A stretch of DNA of 64,000 nucleotides, from contig NZ_CP031848.1 in NCBI RefSeq assembly GCF_003441595.1, forward strand, positions 1,488,001 through 1,552,000, in the 5' to 3' direction. The position numbers and the translations under genes were made by a program. Under the pieces are notes generated by a model. That model searched no databases and was not told where the DNA came from. It saw only the letters and a program-made list of their open reading frames with translations. Position 1 is the stretch's first letter; each line of letters starts with the position of its first letter. This DNA is from Marinobacter sp. Arc7-DN-1. GTDB taxonomy: Bacteria; Pseudomonadota; Gammaproteobacteria; Pseudomonadales; Oleiphilaceae. Positions 27,797 through 36,727 of this stretch are shown piece by piece.

Positions 27797-28072
27797 ATGT
27801 TGAACAGAACAGAGCAACAGGCAACCGCCGCAATGCAGCCGATCACCTCATGGATTCAGGGGTACTCAAAACGCCAGCAATTCCGCCGGATGGCGCAGTC
27901 ATTGCTGAAGGAAAAGGATGACACCCTCTCAGATCTCGGGTACGACCGCCACGATCTGGAAGGCGCCCTGCACCTTCCCATCAGGAGTGACGCGGTGCAA
28001 TACATTGAGGCGCGTCGCTCCAAGCGCGCCCTGGAAGCCCGGCGGGCAAAAAGCCACCGGCTCGTGGGCTAG
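27797..28072 (+). CDS. Small DUF1127-like protein
   Basis: 91 residues, basic, with a segment TLSDLGYDRHDLEGALHLP (about residues 44-62) that resembles the DUF1127 core 'LSDxxLxDIGLxRxDI'. DUF1127 proteins are small Arg-rich factors linked in alphaproteobacteria to RNA and phosphate or stress regulation. Such genes often stand divergent from LysR regulators, as here. It is tail-to-tail with the homocysteine methyltransferase gene, 13 bases apart. Confidence 0.6.
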   Translation: MLNRTEQQATAAMQPITSWIQGYSKRQQFRRMAQSLLKEKDDTLSDLGYDRHDLEGALHLPIRSDAVQYIEARRSKRALEARRAKSHRLVG

Positions 28073-28085
28073 CAACCTGTCGGAC

Positions 28086-29003
28086 TTAAGGCTGATCTAC
28101 TGCGCCGGCCAATTGAGAGAAACGAACCAGTTCGAAGTCGCCTGACAGCGCATCGGCCAGATGGCGGATGTGCTCAGGCGTGATTTCACAGCAGCCACCA
28201 ACCACGCGGGCACCATCGTCCAACCACTGCCTCACTTGCACTGCGTAGGCCTCTGGCGAAATATCTGGCCGGGCTTCGAGTGCGTCTACCAGCGCCCCGC
28301 CAGCCATAGGCTCAACCGTTTTGAAGGCGTTGGCGTAACCGCCAGTACAGGGATACAGCACGGCCAGCTCGGGCATTGCCTTCGAAAGCACTTCTGGATC
28401 ACAGCAGTTCAGCATGATGGCCGTTGGTGCGAACGCCTTGGCCGCTTCGACAGCCTGCGCAAGCGTTTCCCCGGACCGGAGGTTGCCATCAGTTTCCAGC
28501 CGGAATGCCACACCAAAGGGCTTGCCTGACTCACTGGCGGCCGCACAGGCGGCTTTCGCCTCGAGGATGTTGGTCATGGTTTCGATGAGAAAGACATCCG
28601 CACCGGGCTGCAGTTTCACAAGTGTGTCGTACTCTGCCTTCAAATCATCGAATGATCGGGCTGGCTGGCCCCTATAGCTACCGACCAGAGGCGGCAGGCA
28701 ACCGGCGATATCAACGTTTGCACCAGTTATCTCGATGGCGCGTTGCAAAACCTCAAATGCCTTTCGGTGAATCGCTTCTATCTCATCACCGATGCCCTCC
28801 CTGGCCAGACGGGTCGGGGTTGCGGCGTAGGTATTCAGTGTCAGGGTCCGAGCCCCCGCCCGAATAAAATCAACATGAACATCGGTAACAAGCTCCGGCT
28901 GCTCCCGCATCACCGCCACTGACCAGAGCAGCGAGGTGACAGTCGTGGCCCTGCGATAGATTTCCTGGCCCAGGCCGCCATCAAGAAGTGCAACAGATTT
29001 CAT
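28086..29003 (-). CDS. Homocysteine S-methyltransferase-family protein
   Basis: 305 residues of the Pfam S-methyl_trans fold. Zinc-binding Cys residues are visible in IMLNCCDPEVL (about residue 205) and VGGCCEITPEHI (about residue 280), and LLDGGLGQEIYRRA forms the N-terminal strand. Family members transfer a methyl group from S-methylmethionine, SAM or betaine to a thiol such as homocysteine. The methyl donor cannot be fixed from sequence. The ATG at 29003 is preferred over a TTG eight codons upstream that would overlap the sulfatase gene. Confidence 0.85.
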   Translation of the reverse strand: MKSVALLDGGLGQEIYRRATTVTSLLWSVAVMREQPELVTDVHVDFIRAGARTLTLNTYAATPTRLAREGIGDEIEAIHRKAFEVLQRAIEITGANVDIAGCLPPLVGSYRGQPARSFDDLKAEYDTLVKLQPGADVFLIETMTNILEAKAACAAASESGKPFGVAFRLETDGNLRSGETLAQAVEAAKAFAPTAIMLNCCDPEVLSKAMPELAVLYPCTGGYANAFKTVEPMAGGALVDALEARPDISPEAYAVQVRQWLDDGARVVGGCCEITPEHIRHLADALSGDFELVRFSQLAGAVDQP

Positions 29004-29013
29004 AGGGTACTCA

Positions 29014-31044
29014 TCAGGGTATAACAATATTAAATCGGCCCTGAGGCTGATCCAGCATGCTGAAGAAGCCTATCAGGTCGAGCTTACTTCCCTCAAAGCT
29101 GATCTCGTCACTGAACAGAAGTTCCTTCAGCCCTGCCTTGCCGATCAACAAATCCACGAACAGCGGCCGGGTCAATCGCAGGGTGGCATCAGCCGGCGTG
29201 TCCTCGCTGGTCAGGCGGTTGTGCAACACCGAATTTCGCAAGGTCAGCAGGTAGCTTTCCTCAAGGTCCGTGAAGGTGATCTTGATAGTAGCGCTTTCGC
29301 CTTCCGCGTCCTCGGCTTTGAGCCGAACGGCCATACTATCGAAGAACAACGCCACCGGCGTGTTGAGCAGCACCTCTCTCATCATGGCTGGCCTGAGGCC
29401 TTCGTCCGGCGAGCCGTGACGCAATTCATAGGCGCCGGTCAGGTAGAAGTCCCGCCACGGCGCCGACTCCGCCTGGTAACCGAGCTGGTCGTAGACACTG
29501 GCCAACAGCCGTTTCGCGTCGTCGTTATCCGGCTCGGCGAAGACAACGTGGTTGAGCAATTCCGCAAGCCAGCGGTAGGTATCCCGGCCCTCGGCCGCGT
29601 CCATATCGGAAGCCGCCTCAAAATCCTGCAGGGCTTTTTCCAGAACCTTTTGGGCACCGCCCATCATCTCGACATACCGTTTTGCCGAGTCACTTTCGGG
29701 CAGCGGGTTGAGCTGTGCCGGGTTGGCGGTAAACCAGCCCAGGTAATGCTGATATACCGCCTTGGCATTGTGGGACACGGTGCCGTAGTAGCCCTGGTTA
29801 TGAAAATCCTCGTTCAGCGCAGGCGGCAATTGCAGTTGCTCGGCAATCTCCCTTGGCGTGGCGCCACGGTTCATCAGACGCACCGTTTGGTCATGGATGA
29901 ATTTGTAGGTATCCCGCTGCACCGCCAGGAAATCCTGGATATTCTCCTGCCCCCAGAGCGGCCAGTGGTGGCTGCCAAAGTATACTTCCGCTTCCGTGAA
30001 TCGGTTCTTCGCTTCATCAATAAAGCTACTCCAGAGCCTGGCATCGCGAACCTTCGCGCCCCGGAGGGTATAGAGGTTGTGCATGTTGCGGCTGACCAGC
30101 TCGGCACCACAGAACGCTTTCTGCTCTGGCAGGTAGAACGTGAACTCGGCAGGCGCTTCGGAACCGGACACCACCTGGAAAACCATCGGAACGCCGTCCA
30201 CGGTAAGCTCAGTCCCCGTCTCACTGACCAGGTCGGTAGGTGGGGCAAAGCCAAAGGTACCGAAGGCAGGTCCTTTACCCAGGCCGGTACCAACATGGCC
30301 TCGCTCATTTCTCTCCAGACGCTTGCCATACATGAACATGGCGCGGCGGGTCATGGCAGGGCCAGCGATGATGTTCTCGCTCGTGGCCTCTTCCTCGAAG
30401 CCCGCTGGCGCGATGACGCGCAGGTTAGCCCTCTCTTCATCGGAGAGGTGCTGGAGAATGCCCTGCACGCCACCAAAGTGGTCGATATGGCTATGGGTAA
30501 ACAGGATCGCCCGCACCGGTTTTTCACCCAGGTGTTCCCGGGCAAACAGGAAGGCCTTGCTGGCAGTTTCCCGGGCAGTCAGTGGGTCCACCAGAATCCA
30601 CCCGGTATCACCCTCGATAATCGACATATTGGCCAGATCGTAACCCCGGATCTGGTAAAGCCCATCGGTGACCTCGAACAATCCATGAATGTTGTTCAGG
30701 GCCGCCTGGCGCCATAGGCTGGGGTTCACCGAGGCAGGCGCATTTTCACCCTCACGGTCGATAAAGCCATAGTCCGGCATATTCCAGACCTCACCGCCCT
30801 CAAGATGATCAATCACCAGGTCCGGATCCTGGGCAATCAGCCCACGCCGTGCGTTCTCAAAATCGCCACGGTTGTCGAAGGGCCGTTGGTCAAGCACCTG
30901 TTGATTGGCCTGGCCGGTGCTGGCCGTTGGCGCGCTGTGCCCGGCACTGTTGGCTTGAGGGGAATCCGGACCGGTATCACACCCGGCGATGGCCAGCGCA
31001 ATACCGAACAGCGGAACAAGGTGAACCTTTCGAGATAGAGACAT
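29014..31044 (-). CDS. Alkyl/aryl-sulfatase, metallo-beta-lactamase type (SdsA1-like)
   Basis: 676 residues, beginning with a lipoprotein-like signal (ALAIAGC, lipobox Cys at about residue 22). A metallo-beta-lactamase domain carries THSHIDHFGG (about residue 180) and further ligands (FCGAEL, GSHHWPLWG). The central dimerisation and C-terminal SCP2-like domains follow, as in Pseudomonas SdsA1. Known activity: hydrolysis of primary or secondary alkyl sulfates such as SDS to alcohol and sulfate. The lipid anchor suggests envelope location. It is followed by the homocysteine methyltransferase, 11 bases after the stop. No sulfur-starvation genes are adjacent. Confidence 0.92.
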   Translation of the reverse strand: MSLSRKVHLVPLFGIALAIAGCDTGPDSPQANSAGHSAPTASTGQANQQVLDQRPFDNRGDFENARRGLIAQDPDLVIDHLEGGEVWNMPDYGFIDREGENAPASVNPSLWRQAALNNIHGLFEVTDGLYQIRGYDLANMSIIEGDTGWILVDPLTARETASKAFLFAREHLGEKPVRAILFTHSHIDHFGGVQGILQHLSDEERANLRVIAPAGFEEEATSENIIAGPAMTRRAMFMYGKRLERNERGHVGTGLGKGPAFGTFGFAPPTDLVSETGTELTVDGVPMVFQVVSGSEAPAEFTFYLPEQKAFCGAELVSRNMHNLYTLRGAKVRDARLWSSFIDEAKNRFTEAEVYFGSHHWPLWGQENIQDFLAVQRDTYKFIHDQTVRLMNRGATPREIAEQLQLPPALNEDFHNQGYYGTVSHNAKAVYQHYLGWFTANPAQLNPLPESDSAKRYVEMMGGAQKVLEKALQDFEAASDMDAAEGRDTYRWLAELLNHVVFAEPDNDDAKRLLASVYDQLGYQAESAPWRDFYLTGAYELRHGSPDEGLRPAMMREVLLNTPVALFFDSMAVRLKAEDAEGESATIKITFTDLEESYLLTLRNSVLHNRLTSEDTPADATLRLTRPLFVDLLIGKAGLKELLFSDEISFEGSKLDLIGFFSMLDQPQGRFNIVIP

Positions 31045-31116
31045 GTGGCAACTTATCGATCTGTTGTTATTGGTTAACCCGAGTTTACCCCGGTATCAGC
31101 CAGAGTCCTGTATCAG

Positions 31117-31440
31117 TCAGCCAAAATACTCCTGCATCCAGTCAAACAGCTTACTGGCAGTCATATCGCCAAGAGCCATCTGCTGGAAATCATTACCCAC
31201 TTCATCCTCTATGGTCACGAATTGATAAAGAAGAGTGCCGGGCTGCTCATCGTGAAGTATAAGCGTGATACGCCGGCGAGTGCGAAGACAGTCAATGGTC
31301 ATCACATCTGCCGGTATACCCGCATCACGCATGCCCCGGCGAACCTCCACAACCGGATTGATGTGATGGTGGGTTGCCTGAATGCGAGCATGGGCGTCGC
31401 TGGCAAGGTCGGACAAGGTTTTGAGGGCATCTTCAGACAT
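31117..31440 (-). CDS. Conserved hypothetical protein
   Basis: 107 residues, acidic, no signal peptide or membrane segment, with a His cluster (ATHHHINP) near residue 24 and an amphipathic C-terminus (FDWMQEYFG). The ORF composition looks coding and it sits 18 bases downstream of the enolase-superfamily gene on the same strand. I do not recognise a family or function. Confidence 0.55.
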   Translation of the reverse strand: MSEDALKTLSDLASDAHARIQATHHHINPVVEVRRGMRDAGIPADVMTIDCLRTRRRITLILHDEQPGTLLYQFVTIEDEVGNDFQQMALGDMTASKLFDWMQEYFG

Positions 31441-31458
31441 TGGGCAGATTCACTCCGG

Positions 31459-32559
31459 TTATTCATAGACATCATGCAAAGCCAGCATTTTGAAGTCCGG
31501 GACCACACCCAGTCCAGGGCGGTCGCTGAGCGTCATACGCCCCCCGGATACCTCCGGAGCGCCGGTCGCAAGCTGAGTGGTGTTGTAATTATGGAGATCG
31601 GTCGTATTGAGCAACGCCCTTGCCGGGGTGCTTGCCGCCAGATGCGCGTAAGCAGCAGTTGCGATACCACTGCCCCAGGCATCTTCAATCGTCATGGGTA
31701 TTCCAGCATCCACGCACACATCCCGGATAACGCGGGAAGGTGTCAGGCCGCCAAATTTGCTGACTTTCAGCGCAATGGCGTCTATGGCGTCATCCCGCAG
31801 GGCCCGCTGTAAATCGCCAAGAGAGTTCAGGCTCTCATCCAGCTTGACAGGGTGCCGCACTCGCTGCCTCACTGACAGACACTCCTCGTACTGGCGGCAG
31901 GGCTGCTCCAGATACAGATCTACGCCCTCAACCGCGCGGGAAAAGCGCAGCGCCTGGTCCCGGCGCCATGCTGCATTAATGTCGCCAATCCAGAGCTCAT
32001 CGGGTTGCTTCAGCTTGCTCAGGGTTCGAACCAGCTCAATATCTTCATCAACGTCGTGCCCGAGCTTGATCTGAATATGGCGAAAACCCTCTGAGCGGAA
32101 TTGGCGCAGCGACGCCTGCATCTCAGCCGGTTCGGCCAGGGGAACTATCCTGTGCAAAGGCATGGAGGGCGTCTGCAGGCCACCAAGCAGAGTATAGACC
32201 GGAAGGCCGGTCGCCTTGCCGAGAAGGTCCCAGCAGGCGATATCAATGGCTGCCTTGGCAACAGCCTGGCCGGTAAGAGCCTGATTCATCCGCTCATGAA
32301 TCGCTGAGATTTGCCTCGGATCCTCTCCGATCACCGCGGGCGCCAGCAAGGACAGGCAGGCCGGAATTCCCTCGGCAAACGCTGGCATATAGTTGGGGCC
32401 GCAGGGACAAACCTCTCCGTAGCCTTCCAGGCCCGTGTCCGCCGTTAAAACCACAACTGTGCTGGTGAATACCTGATGGGAACGGCCACCGGCAAAGGCG
32501 TAGGCCTTGCCGGTGTATTCAAGATCTGCAGTGTAAGCTGCAATACTGGCGATGCGCAT
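31459..32559 (-). CDS. Mandelate racemase/muconate lactonizing-family enzyme
   Basis: 366 residues of the enolase superfamily. Expected catalytic elements: a Lys in HIQIKLGHD (about residue 165), metal ligands Asp in IGDINAAW (about 193), Glu in YLEQPC (about 219) and Asp in VKLDESL (about 242), and the second Lys in LKVSKFGGL (about 266). The C-terminal IEDAWGSGI resembles cis-3-hydroxyproline dehydratase and 4-hydroxyproline-betaine epimerase subgroups. An amino acid or betaine substrate is therefore plausible. The ATG at 32559 (MRIASIAAY) is preferred; a start 35 codons upstream adds residues unlike the family. A LysR gene lies upstream on the same strand. Confidence 0.8.
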   Translation of the reverse strand: MRIASIAAYTADLEYTGKAYAFAGGRSHQVFTSTVVVLTADTGLEGYGEVCPCGPNYMPAFAEGIPACLSLLAPAVIGEDPRQISAIHERMNQALTGQAVAKAAIDIACWDLLGKATGLPVYTLLGGLQTPSMPLHRIVPLAEPAEMQASLRQFRSEGFRHIQIKLGHDVDEDIELVRTLSKLKQPDELWIGDINAAWRRDQALRFSRAVEGVDLYLEQPCRQYEECLSVRQRVRHPVKLDESLNSLGDLQRALRDDAIDAIALKVSKFGGLTPSRVIRDVCVDAGIPMTIEDAWGSGIATAAYAHLAASTPARALLNTTDLHNYNTTQLATGAPEVSGGRMTLSDRPGLGVVPDFKMLALHDVYE

Positions 32560-32688
32560 GACTGTCCCCGAGTTCTGACCCAACTGATCGATGGTACATC
32601 CAATTGAAGTGTAGTCCCCTAATCCGGGTATAACGCCTTTTGCAGGTTCAGCCCTCTGGAGCAAACACTAAGCCCCCATTCTGTTGAG

Positions 32689-33594
32689 TCAGTTCTCAGC
32701 TTTCCTGAAGCACTCAGCAAGTTCAGCAGCGAGAAAATCGAACACCGTCCGAACCCGGAGGTTCATCCTGAGTTCCCGGTGCGAGACCAACCAGACATCG
32801 CCACCGAACAGTATATCCTCAAAGACTTTCTCAACTCGGGGCTCGGCATCGCCCAGCTCAAGCGGTATCACTCCAATGCCGATACCGGCCCGGGTCATCT
32901 GCCAATGCACCAGATGACTGTCTGTACGGGCAACAAAGTGCTCCTCTCCCAGCTTGATACCGCGCTCCGCCAGCGCACTCATGTACGCCCCGTTATTCGA
33001 CACGAAGCCGATGAACCGGCCTTCCCGGAGCTCCTCAGGAAAAGGGGATGGCAAAGTCGTCAGTATTTCCGGTGTGGCGTAAAGAGTGGCTGAGAACTGC
33101 CCCACCTTACGAGCAATAAGATCGGGTTCTGTCGGCCGAAAGTTGCGGATGGCGATGTCTGCCGCCCGGCGCCGAAGATCACTGGCTTCGTTGGAGGCAA
33201 CCAGATCGATGCGAATTCCCGGGTACTCATTGCGAAGCTTGTGAAGGATGGGAGGCAAAATGTAGGCGGCCGTGATTTCCGATGCCGAAATCGCAATCTC
33301 GCCTTCAATGGAAGTTGCTCGCCCCGTTGCCGCCAGCGACAGACCGCTAGCAGCCTCGCCCATCGCCCGAACGTAGGCAAGCAATTCCAAACCGTTCTGC
33401 GTTAACTCCAACCCCCGACCTCCACGCTCGAAAAGGACTGTGGACAGCTCCTCTTCCAGCGCCGAGACCTGCCTGCCAAGGGTCGGCTGCGAAATCCCCA
33501 GAGCCTTTGCAGCAGCGGATAAAGAGCCTTCCTCGGCAGTCACAAGAAAGGCCCGAGCCCGGTTCCAGTCGAAGTTAACAGATCGCCAATTCAT
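32689..33594 (-). CDS. LysR-family transcriptional regulator
   Basis: 301 residues, winged helix-turn-helix at the N-terminus (FLVTAEEGSLSAAAKALGIS, residues about 16-35, then QPTLGRQVSALE) and an LTTR effector domain. It is divergent from the methyltransferase at 33701 and upstream of the enolase-superfamily gene, either of which may be its target. No inducer can be assigned. Confidence 0.9.
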   Translation of the reverse strand: MNWRSVNFDWNRARAFLVTAEEGSLSAAAKALGISQPTLGRQVSALEEELSTVLFERGGRGLELTQNGLELLAYVRAMGEAASGLSLAATGRATSIEGEIAISASEITAAYILPPILHKLRNEYPGIRIDLVASNEASDLRRRAADIAIRNFRPTEPDLIARKVGQFSATLYATPEILTTLPSPFPEELREGRFIGFVSNNGAYMSALAERGIKLGEEHFVARTDSHLVHWQMTRAGIGIGVIPLELGDAEPRVEKVFEDILFGGDVWLVSHRELRMNLRVRTVFDFLAAELAECFRKAEN

Positions 33595-33700
33595 TCACTT
33601 ATGCATATCAGGAATACGAATATGACGATACTACCAACAGAATTGCAGAGATAGAATGGGCCCCAGTGACTTAAAGCAGCCAGTCCACAGAGGAAACCCC

Positions 33701-34327
33701 ATGAATTCGTATGTCAATTTCTGGAACCGCAGCGCCGCGCGCTACGCCCGACGCCCCATCGCGGACCAGAACGCCTATCTGAGAAAGATCGCCTTAACAC
33801 AGAAATACCTCCATTCAGAAATGGATGCCCTGGAATTTGGTTGCGGCACGGGATCGACAGCGCTGATCCACGCTCCCAAAGTCCGCAGCTATCTTGCGAC
33901 AGACGCGTCTGCCCGGATGATTGAGATTGCCCGGGAAAGCTTGGCAGAACAACCGACCGGCAATCTCAATTTCCAGGTTGCCACCCTTGACGACCTGCAA
34001 CAGCGGCAACAGACATTCGACGCCGTATTGGGCTTAAACATACTGCACCTCCTCGAATATCCAAAGTCGGCAATCGAGCAGGTCTTCGGCATGCTAAAAC
34101 CCGGCGGTGTCTTTATCAGCAACACCGCATGCCTTCAGGACACCTGCCCCTACCTCAAACCCGTCGCCCTGTTGGCCAGACTGCTGCGCGTCGCCCCCTT
34201 TGTGAATTTCCTGTCCCGCGAGGAACTGGAATCTGATCTTGAGCGTGCCGGGTTCCAGATTCAGTACCGCTGGGTCCCCGAGAAGTCAAAAGATGTATAT
34301 TTCCTGATCGCCACTAAGCCGAAGTAA
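33701..34327 (+). CDS. Class I SAM-dependent methyltransferase
   Basis: 208 residues with the Rossmann-type SAM motif I (ALEFGCGTGSTAL, about residues 44-56), an acidic end of strand 2 (YLATDASARMIEIA) and motif IV-like FDAVLGLNILHLLE. The substrate is unknown. The start at 33701 follows AGAGGAAACCCC. It is divergent from the LysR gene. Confidence 0.88.
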   Translation: MNSYVNFWNRSAARYARRPIADQNAYLRKIALTQKYLHSEMDALEFGCGTGSTALIHAPKVRSYLATDASARMIEIARESLAEQPTGNLNFQVATLDDLQQRQQTFDAVLGLNILHLLEYPKSAIEQVFGMLKPGGVFISNTACLQDTCPYLKPVALLARLLRVAPFVNFLSREELESDLERAGFQIQYRWVPEKSKDVYFLIATKPK

Positions 34328-34362
34328 AATCGGAACCCTCAGAAAAAGCGTAGTTGCAACCA

Positions 34363-34587
34363 ATGAAAAGATCCCTGCTCATAGTTGTATTAGTCACCAT
34401 TGCGGCCGGATGCAGCCACAGGGCAGTCTATGACAACGTGCGCATACACCAGCGAAACGAGTGCGCAAATAAACCGCCGTCGACCTACTTTGAATGTATT
34501 GAACGCGCGAACAAGTCCTATGAGGAATACGAGCGGGAGAGAAAAGAAGTGTTGGAAAAGCCGGAATCTGATGCCAAGCTTCCATAG
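34363..34587 (+). CDS. Small lipoprotein
   Basis: 74 residues with a basic start (MKRSLL), hydrophobic core and lipobox TIAAGC (Cys at about residue 16), then a charged mature part with two Cys residues (NECANK, FECIER) and a Lys/Glu-rich helical C-terminus. It should be lipidated and sit in the envelope. Unknown function. It is 35 bases after the methyltransferase and 46 before the DUF3185 gene. Confidence 0.7.
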   Translation: MKRSLLIVVLVTIAAGCSHRAVYDNVRIHQRNECANKPPSTYFECIERANKSYEEYERERKEVLEKPESDAKLP

Positions 34588-34633
34588 ACTATCGGAATAC
34601 CGCGCACATCTGCGCATTACAGGGAATAATCCA

Positions 34634-34837
34634 ATGGGAAGCTCAAAACTGGTCGGTATCGTTCTACTCGTAGTGGGCATTGCCCTGCTCTACTTTGGAT
34701 ACCAATCGACACAGTCTCTCGGTAATCAGCTGACTGAAACCGTCACAGGCCGCTTTACTGACGACACCATGTGGTATCTGATCGGCGGCGCCGCCGCAAC
34801 TGCGGCAGGCGCTTTTCTGGCATTCGTCAGGAAATAA
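34634..34837 (+). CDS. DUF3185 small membrane protein
   Basis: 67 residues, two transmembrane helices (LVGIVLLVVGIALLYFGY and a C-terminal AAATAAGAFLAF) joined by a loop ending FTDDTMWYLIGG. This is the exact pattern of DUF3185 proteins, which are common in marine gammaproteobacteria and of unknown role. ACAGGGAATAATCC provides the ribosome-binding site. Confidence 0.85.
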   Translation: MGSSKLVGIVLLVVGIALLYFGYQSTQSLGNQLTETVTGRFTDDTMWYLIGGAAATAAGAFLAFVRK

Positions 34838-34867
34838 ATCCACTCGGCTGTTCCGTCAGAAATCCAC

Positions 34868-35134
34868 TAGTGTCCCGTCTGGCTAATTCGCGAACCTACT
34901 GAGCCACTGAGGGCCTTGAGAGCAAGGCGCGGTGGTGAAGGTTTGGTGGTTCCAAATCGAGGCGGCGCAACGCGGCTATCAAGGCCCTCAGTGGCTCCCG
35001 AAGGGCGTAGCGCTGAGGCCTCTGGCCGGTGTTGCCAGCCCTTGATGTGGAACCACCACACCTGCAGACAGGCGCCTTGGCCAGAGGCCTCAGCGCTACG
35101 CAGTAGATTAGCGAATTAGCCAGACGGGACACTA
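34868..35134. mobile_element. 267-bp MITE-like element with nested palindromes
   Basis: Perfect 24-bp terminal inverted repeats (34868-34891 and 35111-35134) end in the sequence GCCAGACGGGACACTAG, and both outer ends show CTAG. Inside lie two perfect hairpins, with 19-bp arms at 34901-34919/34979-34997 and 21-bp arms at 35007-35027/35079-35099, plus an 11-bp long-range pair (34944-34954/35048-35058). There is no coding capacity. CTAG at both ends fits insertion at the TA of a CTAG target, which is known for IS630; relation to that family is inference. It lies between two convergent genes, and its right end supplies the TAG stop of the DUF2784 gene. Confidence 0.85.
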
Positions 35135-35533
35135 GTCTCGGCGTCGCCTGGTCCTGACCAGAAACCAACTGGCCAGGACCAGCGCCCCGAAAACCGTATA
35201 GCCCAGGGTGAAAACCCAGTCCGGTGCGCTGTAATACAGGATGGATTGCAGCCAGTGCTGAATGAATGATCCCTCATAGCCCGCTTGCCCCGCCTTCTCC
35301 CGAAGTGCCATTTCCCACGCTGTGAGTGGGCAAAGCACGCCCAGCCAGGATTGCAGAACGACGATACCTATGACAATCAGGTGGCTCAGCCGGAACCAGA
35401 AATTGCGCACCCACCGCCATCCAAGGAAATGACCAACGAACGTCGCCACCAAGCCCAGAATGACAAAGGCGACCAGCATGGTATGCAGGATCAGCAGCAT
35501 GTCAGCAAGTATCAGAACCCACCGGTTATTCAC
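35132..35533 (-). CDS. DUF2784 membrane protein
   Basis: 133 residues, four hydrophobic segments, with the family pattern of a first helix LADMLLILHTMLVAFVILG and a loop SWLGVLCPLTAWEMALRE containing the conserved Cys-Pro. Role unknown. I chose the GTG at 35533 because GGGAGG lies five bases in front and it gives the family N-terminus. The stop codon TAG lies within the end of the MITE-like element, but the uninterrupted target would have supplied the same stop. Confidence 0.8.
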   Translation of the reverse strand: MNNRWVLILADMLLILHTMLVAFVILGLVATFVGHFLGWRWVRNFWFRLSHLIVIGIVVLQSWLGVLCPLTAWEMALREKAGQAGYEGSFIQHWLQSILYYSAPDWVFTLGYTVFGALVLASWFLVRTRRRRD

Positions 35534-35567
35534 AAACGCCTCCCAAAAGCTGATTCGTGGCAGCCAG

Positions 35568-35948
35568 TTACCCCAACCTCGAGAAAAGCAAACGCGCACT
35601 CTCATTGGCAGGGAAGATCATCTCAACCCGCAATTCGGACAGAAACACATCATTCACCGGACCGAATCGTGCAATCATTGTGGTGGTTTCGAGGATATCA
35701 TTACCCATGTTCAGTCGTTCCCGTAGAGGAATATCGAGCGTCTCCGCCAACCGCAGTACCACATCCCGCTTAGGTCGCGAACGGCCAGTTTCGATAAACG
35801 ACAAGTGGCGCGGCGAAAGCTCCGCCCCCACCGCCAACTCAAGCTGGCTCATTCTTTTCTGGTTTCTCCAGAACCGTAGCTTATGGCCAAAAGCACTGTG
35901 TTGTGCGATCTGGCTGCCCTGGTCTATCGACCTATTTTTAACGGTCAT
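35568..35948 (-). pseudogene. Truncated XRE/MmyB-type regulator
   Basis: 126 codons. The helix-turn-helix is intact (LRFWRNQKRMSQLELAVGAE then LSPRHLSFIETGRSRPKRD, residues about 25-60) and matches MmyB-like regulators of about 260-280 residues. After PLRERLN the normal linker is lost and the frame ends in NESARLLFSRLG, the beginning of the ligand-binding domain, followed by a stop. The rest of that domain is absent because the DUF2784 gene begins directly after. A DNA-binding fragment might still be made. It lies in the scarred stretch between two copies of the MITE-like end. Confidence 0.65.
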
Positions 35949-36055
35949 TTATCCAGCCTTTACCTTTTCGGGAAGTGCGCCGGAAAGCTCGTCGGCGCAT
36001 GCTCATACCCAGAGCATAACCAATTCTGAACATCAACGTGCGGAGGCAATCCACA

Positions 36056-36727
36056 ATGCTTATTACCCGAATCGCGCCCGTTTTATTTCTCGCATTTACA
36101 AGCTTCACTCTCTGGGTGTTGGCCACCTCAGAGCAGAATTTCTGGCTATGGCTTCTAAGCCTGTTTACTGAGAAGGAGTCACTTCAGGTCGTTCTGGATC
36201 TTGGAATTGCCCTGTTGCTGCTTATGTATCTGTTGTACCGGGATCATATTGCCCAGGGCGGAAGCGCCAAAAGCTTCATCCCCTTCCTGGTTGTCCTGCC
36301 GTTACTCGGCGTCATCTCGCCACTGGCCTATCTCACCGCCAGAGCACTGAAGCCAGACTGGTTGCTCATGACAAGCGAGGTCGGACCCTTATCGAACGTT
36401 AGACGACAAGGCCCGTTTCAGAACCGGACGGAAGCCCTCAAGGGCTTCCTGGACACCACAGTTCGAAATTCAAAGCCGCCACCGCATTGGATGGTCCTGC
36501 CTGAGCACCCCTTTCTCATCCCAATCGTCCCAACCGGTAAACGGAATCGGGGGCTCGCAGGAAAGCGTGGGGATCCGCTCCGCCCAGGCCGCTTTCTTCT
36601 GCTCCAGTTGCTTTCTAAACGTACCCTCGCCCTGATACCGGATACCGCCGCCTTGAACGCCATAGCTAACCTGAGGCACCAACACATCGAACCCCACATA
36701 ATAGAGCGAATCGTGCATCGGCCATAA
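36056..36727 (+). CDS. DUF2834-like membrane protein with run-on C-terminus
   Basis: The first 105 residues or so (LITRIAPVLFLAFTSFTLWV through GVISPLAYLTARALKPDW) form three hydrophobic segments like DUF2834 proteins, which normally stop near residue 110-120. Here the frame continues for another 110 residues through DNA antisense to a truncated NAD(P)H dehydrogenase, giving a Pro/Arg-rich tail that is not protein-like. The natural stop has probably been lost in a rearrangement near 36400. GGAGGCAATCCACA precedes the ATG at 36056. Confidence 0.6.
   Translation: MLITRIAPVLFLAFTSFTLWVLATSEQNFWLWLLSLFTEKESLQVVLDLGIALLLLMYLLYRDHIAQGGSAKSFIPFLVVLPLLGVISPLAYLTARALKPDWLLMTSEVGPLSNVRRQGPFQNRTEALKGFLDTTVRNSKPPPHWMVLPEHPFLIPIVPTGKRNRGLAGKRGDPLRPGRFLLLQLLSKRTLALIPDTAALNAIANLRHQHIEPHIIERIVHRP

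Noticed and set aside
29221-30717. 498-codon plus-strand open frame
   Set aside because: It lies wholly antisense to the well-supported alkylsulfatase gene and its translation is Arg/His-rich with no recognisable domain.
34867-35135. Integron attC-like or CRISPR-like structure
   Set aside because: The nested palindromes are too long and not tandemly repeated; no integrase, cas gene or spacer pattern is present.
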